Source: DATARH01 sp050181375 (GTDB lineage Bacteria > Pseudomonadota > Alphaproteobacteria > ATCC43930 > CGMCC-115725). From it: a stretch of DNA of 7,075 nucleotides. This document shows positions 1 through 5,020 of this stretch, in pieces (within the stretch, counting starts at the first letter, position 1; every line of letters begins with the position of its first letter). The DNA is taken from assembly GCA_050181375.1 (NCBI GenBank), contig JBFXDF010000207.1, forward strand, positions 1 through 7,075. The letters run 5' to 3'. A model generated the notes under the pieces. That model ran no database searches and was not told the DNA's origin. It was given only the letters and a program-made list of their open reading frames with translations. The position numbers and the translations under genes are program-made.

Positions 1-483
1 CCCAACCCTCAGTCCAAGCGCATCCTAGAGACGTCCGCGGGCGCTGAGAATTGAATACAGATGATTGTAGACACTCGCAGCTAACCGTATATCGCTCTCT
101 TCAAAATCGCGGTATTCCTCTCCGGGTATCCATTGAAATCGATCCCGCTCGCGGTCTAGGCGTTTTATATGGGACGCAGTGTCTAGTCCGATGCAAAATA
201 GAAACGCGATATGGGTCTTTGTCGGGTTAGCTATCCACAGGGACAGAAGGAATAAATTTGCAATTGTGTTAGATGAAGGATGGACATCATCGCTCCATTG
301 AAACGAAAGTCAATGAGTGACAGTAAAAGCGTTTTTCCTTTCCGTCGCCGAAATCAGTTCCTCAAGTCCGCCCAATTCCGGCGTTTCTCCAAAACGTTTA
401 ATCCGGATATTTGGCGCTAGTTCGAAGTCTTTTCCCGACCAACGAAAATTTTTTAGAGGTGCATAAACTTCAAAACCGATCAT
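1..483 (-). pseudogene. Decayed hypothetical gene, two in-frame stops, truncated by window edge
   Basis: I do not recognise the family with confidence. Read on the minus strand from ATG at 483-481, the frame gives 57 residues (MIGFEVYAPLKNF..., ending NAFTVTH), a TGA at 312-310, 94 more codons in the same frame (from LSFQWSDDVH, through SLWIANPTKTHIAF and DRFQWIPGEEY, to LSARGRL), a TAG at 27-25, and DALGLRVG to the edge. All three pieces look like soluble, mixed-composition protein and not random translation, and no frameshift is needed to join them. The coding-like reading also extends above the ATG to the TAA at 540-538 (QPFFPNGNTLIGNPEA), so the original start may be lost. Codon use and GC content are lower than in genes to the right, which suggests acquired DNA. 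The simplest inference is a gene killed by point mutations. Stop readthrough or sequencing error at the two sites is the alternative. The rest lies to the left. Confidence 0.6.
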
Positions 484-537
484 AGCTTCGGGATTTCCTA
501 TGAGAGTATTGCCATTCGGAAAAAATGGTTGTCGACC

Positions 538-1044
538 TTAGGGAATGCCTCGGCAACTCATGTCGTGCGATAGCTGGTCAGCCTGTGCAGTTGATACTCG
601 CTGGTCGGGAGGTGATGATGATTGCCGACCGCTCATCGGTGTCCAGTAGGTCAGAGAGATTGTACCAGTCTCACCTTGGACGGTGCGATACCGCATCATA
701 ATTTCGATGCTCTTATCTTCATCCGAATCCTTGTCGCCCGGCTCTGGTCCTGAAATCCAAGTAGGGATCGCCGTAATAGGTCGCGATGTGTCGAAGGTGC
801 CTGTTTGCCCTTTTTCTGCAAGGGCGGTAATCTGCTCGTAATTCTCTTTAGTCGGATACAGGACAAGTGACATGCCAACGCGCCATTGCGCTATGGGGCC
901 TGTCGCAACAGGCCGGCCCTGAGGCGCTTTATCGGGTGCCATAACCCCAAACCAGCAATCGTTGGGGACGGGCGGCGCAGCTTGGGCGTGCAGAGGGAGC
1001 AGGAGCAGCACAGATGCAAAAATAAGGCGCATCCCGAGTCCCAT
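538..1044 (-). CDS. Putative secreted small protein of unknown function
   Basis: The 168-residue product has no family I recognise. It begins with a textbook signal peptide: a basic residue, the hydrophobic run LIFASVLLLLPL, then AQA before APPVPND, a signal peptidase I type site near residue 22. The mature part is hydrophilic and acidic in the middle (DKDSDEDKS) and has two cysteines, one near the start (NDCWF) and one near the end (MSCRG), which could pair in the periplasm. The start is ambiguous: ATG at 1044 has only a weak AGGA 3 bases ahead, while ATG at 1032 (MRLIFAS...) gives a more typical signal peptide with GGGA upstream. A good promoter lies about 55 bases upstream (1099-1126). Its TAA is in the same frame as the decayed gene that follows, so the two could once have been neighbours in one transcript. 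Expression is plausible but unproven. Confidence 0.6.
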   Translation of the reverse strand: MGLGMRLIFASVLLLLPLHAQAAPPVPNDCWFGVMAPDKAPQGRPVATGPIAQWRVGMSLVLYPTKENYEQITALAEKGQTGTFDTSRPITAIPTWISGPEPGDKDSDEDKSIEIMMRYRTVQGETGTISLTYWTPMSGRQSSSPPDQRVSTAQADQLSHDMSCRGIP

Positions 1045-1098
1045 ATCCTGTGTTCTAAGAGCGAACAGTCATATTCGGACCATGCCGCATAACGGCGT

Positions 1099-1126
1099 AT
1101 TATGAGAACTTTTGTGAAGTTATCAA
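1099..1126 (-). promoter_or_regulatory. Sigma70-type promoter for the secreted-protein gene
   Basis: On the minus strand, TTGATA (1126-1121) and CATAAT (1104-1099) are separated by 16 bases. Each hexamer matches five of six consensus positions. Transcription would start near 1092 and leave a leader of about 48 bases before ATG at 1044. The position, orientation and match quality all fit the gene at 538-1044. Confidence 0.5.
1107..1121. promoter_or_regulatory. Inverted repeat inside the promoter spacer, possible operator
   Basis: AACTT (1107-1111) and AAGTT (1117-1121) form a perfect 5-bp inverted repeat with a 5-base centre. It fills the space between the -35 and -10 hexamers of the promoter at 1099-1126. 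This is the usual place for a repressor site, but the arms are short and chance cannot be excluded. No regulator gene is visible nearby. Confidence 0.25.
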
Positions 1127-1410
1127 GAAAATCCCTGAGTTAACCGGCAAGCATCGGTCTGACCTAGTCTCGTATTTATATCTAAAACCGCGGGAGCGAC
1201 AACGCCTGCGGATACTTTGCGGGTCCGATTTAGACTTGCGACGCGCCGACACAGGATGTAGGGCGGCGCACGGTCCGAGATGCCGTCTCCAACGCTCGTA
1301 TCGCGGCACCGCGCGCACCCCGTCGTCATGGCGCCGTCGCCGAAAAAATGCCGCAATCGTGTGCCAATCTCTGCGCTGGGCAGACGAAGAGGCCGATGAG
1401 CACGCAAAAC

Positions 1411-1580
1411 CGACAATTCCCTGCACGTTCCCTGTTTGCGCAGCGGCTTTCGCTGTTTACCGTCGGGCATTTCCCTGTTCTCGGTTTAGGGAATCGTGGC
1501 GCAAATGGTTGTCCTGCAAAACCGAATCGGCGCAGCAGCCGACCGAGGGGAAAAATTCCCTGATAGCAGGGAATCCACGT
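1411..1580. repeat. Cluster of direct and inverted TTCCCTG motifs
   Basis: TTCCCTG occurs at 1417-1423, 1428-1434, 1471-1477 and 1556-1562. The inverse AGGGAA occurs at 1488-1493 and CAGGGAA at 1567-1573. The third and fourth copies are each paired with an inverse copy, giving two hairpins: 1471-1493 with an 11-base loop and 1555-1574 with a 4-base loop. The first two copies are 11 bases apart, about one helical turn. From memory, similar TTCCCTG-rich intergenic stretches recur in rhizobial and related alphaproteobacterial genomes and are often mis-annotated as small hypothetical proteins; I could not verify this here. A dispersed non-coding element is my inference. Confidence 0.5.
1551..1574 (-). 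terminator. Possible intrinsic terminator after the monooxygenase gene
   Basis: Read on the minus strand, ATTCCCTG and CAGGGAAT form a perfect 8-bp stem around the 4-base loop CTAT, and the last stem T runs on into four more Ts. It lies about 40 bases past the stop codon of the monooxygenase gene, where a terminator would be expected. The stem has only four G-C pairs, so it may be weak. It is also part of the TTCCCTG motif cluster, so its primary role could be something else. Confidence 0.45.
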
Positions 1581-1614
1581 TTGCGTTTGGGCACGGGATG
1601 CGTCATGCCGCCGG

Positions 1615-2601
1615 TCACTTGAAGCGCGGCATGACCTCCTGGCACCACAGGCGCAGCGATGCCATGACCTGATCGTGCGACAGCATGCTGCCGGGGTTGA
1701 TCTCGGCCGAGACGCCGTCGAGGCCGGCCGCATCGCGCAGTTCGGTCAGGCGGTCGACCACCATCTCCGGCGTGCCGACGATGCCCTTCTCGCGCAGCAC
1801 CTCGTCATAGGAGAGCGGGCCGCGCAGCAGGTCGGCGCGGTACGACGAAAACCGCATCATCCCGTCCCGCGCCTCCGCCAGCGCGCGCTCGCGGCTTTCG
1901 GCGACATGGACCGGCACCTGCAGGTACAGCCGCGCCCGTCCCTGGTGCCCCGCCTCGGCCCAGGCCTCGCGATAGGCCCGCGCGTGCCCGGCCAGTTCGC
2001 CCAACGGGCTGGCGCGCACCGCCGAGAACAGCGGATAACCGAGCCGGCCGATCGCACTATAGGTGTCGTGCTGGCTGGCGGCGATGCGGATCTCCGGGTG
2101 CGGCTGCTGCACCGGGCGCGGCACGAGGGTAAAATTCTCGAAACTGTGGTAGCGGCCTGTATAAGAGACGACCTCCCCGGTCCACGCCTTGCGGATGATG
2201 TCGAGGCTCTCGGCGAAGCGGTCCTGGCTCTCCTCGTAGGAGATGCCGTAGGCGTTGTAGGCGCGCGGGAAGGCGCTGCGCCCGACCCCGAAGATCAGTC
2301 TTCCGCCGCTGATCTGGTCGATCGTCGCGGTCTCCTCGGCGAGCCGCAGCGGGTGGCCGAGCGGCAGGATCTGCACCGCGGTGCCGATCCTTATCCGCGA
2401 CGTGCGCGCCGCGATCGCGCTCGCGACGGTCAGCGGCGCCGACACCAAGGAGCGGGTCGGGTTCATGTGGATCTCGGCGAGCCATACCGCGTCGAGGCCC
2501 CATTCCTCGGCGGCTTCGATCTGCGCGAACGAGTTCGCGAAGGCTTCGGCCTGCGACGCCGCGCCGGTCGACCAGAACTCGTGGAAAATGCCGAATTCCA
2601 T
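1615..2601 (-). CDS. LLM class flavin-dependent oxidoreductase (luciferase-like monooxygenase)
   Basis: The 328-residue product belongs to the bacterial luciferase-like monooxygenase superfamily: cytosolic TIM-barrel enzymes that use reduced flavin and oxygen to oxidise an organic substrate. Family marks, in order, are the first strand MEFGIF, the segment EEWGLDAVWLAEIH (residues 32-45), GTAVQILPLGHPLRLAEE (73-90), SGGRLIFGVGRS (98-109) and GTPEMVVDRL near the C terminus. At the place where luciferase alpha has Glu-His-His (43-45), this protein has Glu-Ile-His, so the luciferase catalytic His44 is not kept. The substrate cannot be told from sequence. ATG at 2601 is preceded by GGGAGGGG with 7 bases between. 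The open frame continues far upstream, but that part overlaps the neighbour's coding sequence in another frame and is not real. It follows the DUF1194 gene by 26 bases, so the two are probably co-transcribed. Confidence 0.93.
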   Translation of the reverse strand: MEFGIFHEFWSTGAASQAEAFANSFAQIEAAEEWGLDAVWLAEIHMNPTRSLVSAPLTVASAIAARTSRIRIGTAVQILPLGHPLRLAEETATIDQISGGRLIFGVGRSAFPRAYNAYGISYEESQDRFAESLDIIRKAWTGEVVSYTGRYHSFENFTLVPRPVQQPHPEIRIAASQHDTYSAIGRLGYPLFSAVRASPLGELAGHARAYREAWAEAGHQGRARLYLQVPVHVAESRERALAEARDGMMRFSSYRADLLRGPLSYDEVLREKGIVGTPEMVVDRLTELRDAAGLDGVSAEINPGSMLSHDQVMASLRLWCQEVMPRFK

Positions 2602-2627
2602 GCCGTTTCCCCTCCCTCGCGCCCGCT

Positions 2628-3311
2628 TCACGACGCCCCGGCTCGCGACCCTTTCGGCAGGTTGGCGACCTCCTGCACCAGCTTGCGCAGGATCGCCTCG
2701 GCGAAGCTGTCGAAATCCTTCGCGACCGCGACAAACGAGGCGGGCCCGCCGATCACGTTCTTGCGGTAATACTCGTCGAGCCAGGGTTCCTCGGCCAGGA
2801 TCGCCAGCCCGTTGATCGTGATGCCGCGCGCGACGAGCCGGTCGCGGGCCTCGGCCGGCGGCAGCCCGAAATTGGCCATGCCGTCGCCGGAAATGTCGAT
2901 GACCTTGTGCGCGGATTCCTCCGGCATGTAGTCGAAGGCGGCGGCGGCGGCCAGCAGCGCCGGCCCGATCGCGGTCAGACCGCTCGAACTGCGTTTGCCG
3001 GCGCGCACCGCGGCGGCAAACGCGGCGGCGCTGCCGTGGTTGGATATGCGCGTCCAGCCAACCGTGATCGCGATCTTTTCCGGGTCCGACCATTCGAGGA
3101 CAAGCGCCTCGATCCCTCCGGGAACCCCGGCGATCGCCTCGACCAGCTGCGGCGACTCGAAAGCGCGGGCGATGCCCTCGCGCTGCAGCATGTAGCGCCC
3201 CGAGGACACGCTTTCCGAGACATCGACCGCCAGCACCAGGGCCAGCCCGGCCGCCCTGGCGGGCACAGCCGCGGCCAGCATGAGCACGAGAGCCGCCAAG
3301 GCTTGCCGCAT
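2628..3311 (-). CDS. DUF1194 domain-containing secreted VWA-like protein
   Basis: This 227-residue protein matches what I know of the DUF1194 family, secreted proteins with a von Willebrand factor A-like fold found mainly in Alphaproteobacteria; their function is not established. A signal peptide (MRQALAALVLMLAAAVPARA, residues 1-20) is followed directly by the first strand LALVLAVDVSESVS. This carries the metal-binding DxSxS motif (Asp30, Ser32, Ser34). Thr113 in SGLTAIG and Asp143 in DISGDG are the likely remaining metal-site residues, so the site looks intact. GITINGLAIL is also typical of the family. I chose ATG at 3311, with GGGGAT just upstream, because it places the signal peptide at the N terminus. 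A longer frame from TTG at 3368 would add 19 residues ahead of the signal peptide. It lies 138 bases after the cation transporter gene and 26 before the monooxygenase gene. Confidence 0.9.
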   Translation of the reverse strand: MRQALAALVLMLAAAVPARAAGLALVLAVDVSESVSSGRYMLQREGIARAFESPQLVEAIAGVPGGIEALVLEWSDPEKIAITVGWTRISNHGSAAAFAAAVRAGKRSSSGLTAIGPALLAAAAAFDYMPEESAHKVIDISGDGMANFGLPPAEARDRLVARGITINGLAILAEEPWLDEYYRKNVIGGPASFVAVAKDFDSFAEAILRKLVQEVANLPKGSRAGAS

Positions 3312-3366
3312 CGATCCCCACGAAGCACGGGTCGCGCTCGCGACGAAAAATCGCGGCGCATCGATC

Positions 3367-3396
3367 AACTTACCGCCGACGCACCGAACGGACCAA
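3367..3396 (-). promoter_or_regulatory. Weak candidate promoter for the DUF1194-monooxygenase pair
   Basis: On the minus strand, TTGGTC (3396-3391) and TAAGTT (3372-3367) are 18 bases apart, inside the 138-base gap upstream of the DUF1194 gene. Both are modest matches to sigma70 hexamers. If real, the transcript would start around 3360, which also argues against the TTG start at 3368. The pair could equally be read through from the upstream genes. Confidence 0.2.
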
Positions 3397-3449
3397 CAGC
3401 ACAGGATCGACCCGGCGGATGTCGGCGCGCCGCGAATGCGCCGCTCGCT

Positions 3450-4403
3450 CTACCGCGCCGCCGCGCGCGGCGGCGGGAACGCGACGTATTCCTCGATGCC
3501 GGCCGGATCGGCGTGGATAATGATCTCGGCGTGCGGAAAAGCGGCGCGCAGTTCCCGCTCGACCGCGTCCGAAATCTCGTGTGCGCGCAGCAGGCTCATC
3601 GACCCGTCCATCTCGATATGCAGCTGAATAAACGCGGTGGGGCCGGCGCCGCGCGTGCGGATGTCGTGTACCGCCGTCACCGCGGGGTGGCTCTCGGCGA
3701 TTTGGCGGACGCGGGCGCGCTCCGCGTCCGGCAGCTCGCGATCCATCAGCTGCGTCAGCGCCAGCCGCGCGATTTTCGCCGCCCCATAGATGATGTACGC
3801 GCCGACCGCGCCGCCGAACAGCGGATCGATGACCGGAATATCGAGCGTCGATTGGATCAGCAGCGCCGCGATGACGCCGAGATTGACCAGAATGTCGCCG
3901 CGGTAGTGCAGCGCGTCGGCGCCGATCGCCAGCGATCCGGTGCGGCGCACGACATGCCGCTGATAGGCGACCAGCGCGATCGTCACGACCAGCGAGAACA
4001 GCATGACCGCGATGCCGGTCCCGGTATCCTCGACCGGTTCCGGGGCGACCAGGCGGTGCACCGCCTCGGCGGTCAGGAACAGCGCGCTGCCGAGCAGAAA
4101 CGCGGCTTGCCCGAGCGCGGCCAGCGGCTCGGCCTTGCCATGACCGAAGCGGTGCTCGCGGTCAGGCGGCATCGCCGCCTGGCGCACCGCGACGAAGGCG
4201 ACCAGCGAGGCGGCGGCGTCGACCGTCGAATCGACAAGGCTGGACAGCAGCGCGACCGAACCGGTATCGACCCAGGCCGCGAACTTCGCCGCGATCAGTA
4301 CGGCGGCCGTCGCGAGCGAGGCATAGGTCGCGCGCAGCCGCAGCCGGTGCGCCGCGGCGATTTCCGGGGCGACTTCTACGGGTACAGGCGGCCCTTGCGC
4401 CAC
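3450..4403 (-). CDS. FieF-like cation diffusion facilitator (metal/proton antiporter)
   Basis: The 317-residue inner-membrane protein is a cation diffusion facilitator, exporting divalent metal such as zinc or iron from the cytoplasm in exchange for protons. It resembles E. coli FieF (YiiP, 300 residues) closely enough to align the metal sites by eye. Site A is Asp58 and Asp62 (SLVDSTVD) with His166 and Asp170 (LHYRGD). The loop site is Asp81, His84 and His88 (DREHRFGHGKAE). The cytoplasmic dimer-domain ligands are His246, His262, His275, His297 and Asp299 (VHDIRTR, LHIEMD, IIHADP). About six membrane spans lie between residues 24 and 220. No ATG fits, so the start is GTG at 4403, preceded by GGGAGGG with 6 bases between; both lie inside the 3' end of pdxH, an overlap of 28 bases. 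The last codons (PPPRAAAR) include a perfect 20-bp GC palindrome. Confidence 0.92.
   Translation of the reverse strand: MAQGPPVPVEVAPEIAAAHRLRLRATYASLATAAVLIAAKFAAWVDTGSVALLSSLVDSTVDAAASLVAFVAVRQAAMPPDREHRFGHGKAEPLAALGQAAFLLGSALFLTAEAVHRLVAPEPVEDTGTGIAVMLFSLVVTIALVAYQRHVVRRTGSLAIGADALHYRGDILVNLGVIAALLIQSTLDIPVIDPLFGGAVGAYIIYGAAKIARLALTQLMDRELPDAERARVRQIAESHPAVTAVHDIRTRGAGPTAFIQLHIEMDGSMSLLRAHEISDAVERELRAAFPHAEIIIHADPAGIEEYVAFPPPRAAAR
3456..3475. repeat. Perfect 20-bp GC-only palindrome at the 3' end of the transporter gene
   Basis: The 20 bases 3456-3475 are all G or C and are their own reverse complement, with the axis between 3465 and 3466. They lie within the final codons of the cation transporter. 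In RNA they would form a very stable hairpin, but no T run follows on the minus strand, so it is not a classical terminator. High local GC makes such palindromes more likely by chance. Confidence 0.6.
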
Positions 4404-4981
4404 GTATCGCCCTCCCGCGCGAAGACCACCCGGTCGTGCAGCCGGAACGGCCGTTCCTGCCAGAATTCGATCCGGTCCGGACGGACGCGATAGCCCGCCC
4501 AATTCGCGGGACGGGGCACGGACGCCTCGCCGGCGTAACGGTCGCGGAACTCGATAAAGCGGGCTTCCAGCTCGGCGCGGCTTTCGAGCGGGCGCGACTG
4601 CGCCGAGGCCCACGCGCCGATCTGGCTGTCGCGCGCCCGCGTCGCGAAATAGGCGTCGGCCTCCGCCGCGCCGGCCGGTTCCACCCGTCCCTCGATGCGC
4701 AGCTGGCGGGAGAGCGACTTCCAATGGAAGCACAGCGCGGCGCGCGGGTTCGCATCGAGCTCGGCGGCTTTGCGGCTTTCGAGGTTGGTGTAAAAGACAA
4801 ATCCGTTCGCGTCGGCACCCTTCAGCAGGACCGCGCGCACCGACGGCGCGCCGTCGGGCGTGGCGGTCGCCAGCATCATCGTCTCCGCGAGCGGCTCGCT
4901 GTTCATGGCCAACGCGAACCAACGCGCGAATGGCGCGAAGGGTTCGTGGTCCGCGATCTCGTCGATAATCTCAGCCGGCAT
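4376..4981 (-). CDS. pdxH: Pyridoxamine 5'-phosphate oxidase
   Basis: PdxH is a cytosolic FMN enzyme that oxidises pyridoxamine or pyridoxine 5'-phosphate to pyridoxal 5'-phosphate, the last step of de novo vitamin B6 synthesis and a step of salvage. The 201 residues cover the whole family and are slightly shorter than the E. coli enzyme. FMN and substrate segments are in the expected order: RAVLLK (49-54), FYTNLESRK (63-71), CFHWKSLSRQLRIEG (84-98), SQIGAWASAQS (119-129) and WAGYRVRP (161-168). The C terminus has the diagnostic RLHDR (180-184, the Arg and His equivalent to the substrate-binding pair of the E. coli enzyme), then Trp194 and the terminal RLYP, a variant of the usual RLAP/RLSP. 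ATG at 4981 overlaps the sequence TTTAAATG and is preceded by GGGGGA at 9 bases. It starts 39 bases after the yihY-family gene. Confidence 0.96.
   Translation of the reverse strand: MPAEIIDEIADHEPFAPFARWFALAMNSEPLAETMMLATATPDGAPSVRAVLLKGADANGFVFYTNLESRKAAELDANPRAALCFHWKSLSRQLRIEGRVEPAGAAEADAYFATRARDSQIGAWASAQSRPLESRAELEARFIEFRDRYAGEASVPRPANWAGYRVRPDRIEFWQERPFRLHDRVVFAREGDTWRKGRLYP
4401..4416 (-). promoter_or_regulatory. Ribosome binding site and GTG start embedded in pdxH
   Basis: On the minus strand, GGGAGGG (4416-4410) is followed by 6 bases and then GTG (4403-4401). This strong signal falls within the last codons of pdxH and fixes the start of the cation transporter, which otherwise has no usable ATG. 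Translation of the two genes is probably coupled. Confidence 0.7.
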
Positions 4982-5020
4982 TTAAACCGCTCCCCCGGAG
5001 AGACGACGCCACCCGCCTCA

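Larger units (their letters stand above)
1045..1614. other. Intergenic region without a credible gene
   Basis: About 570 bases separate the secreted-protein gene from the monooxygenase gene. The bases next to the former hold its promoter. From about 1130 to 1400 I see no gene, RNA or strong hairpin. From about 1411 to 1574 there is a cluster of TTCCCTG-type motifs, listed separately. Several overlapping open frames exist on both strands here, but they contradict each other, lack ribosome binding sites and have low-complexity Arg/Cys/Ser/Pro-rich translations, so none is called. Confidence 0.6.

Noticed and set aside
1..540. Assignment of the broken gene to a HEPN or ApeA-like defence family
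   Set aside because: Only a vague impression from a few segments. The C-terminal half lies outside the window, and no catalytic motif is visible.
1348..1563. Small plus-strand frame containing MSTQNRQFPARSLFAQRLSLF
   Set aside because: It is the translation of the TTCCCTG motif cluster, with no good ribosome binding site and low complexity. It is better explained as a non-coding repeat.
2602..3321. N-terminal extension of the monooxygenase frame to a 568-residue protein
   Set aside because: The extra part overlaps the DUF1194 gene in another frame and has an Arg/Gly/Ala-rich shadow composition. ATG at 2601 has a strong ribosome binding site.
2907..4493. Very long plus-strand open frame (528 codons) opposite the transporter and DUF1194 genes
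   Set aside because: Arg/Gln/Asp/Gly-rich translation with no domain, no ribosome binding site, and full antisense overlap with two well-supported genes. It is a GC-driven shadow.
4404..4922. Upstream extension of the cation transporter frame to 490 residues
   Set aside because: It overlaps pdxH out of frame, is not transporter-like, and a GTG with a strong ribosome binding site begins the FieF-like part.
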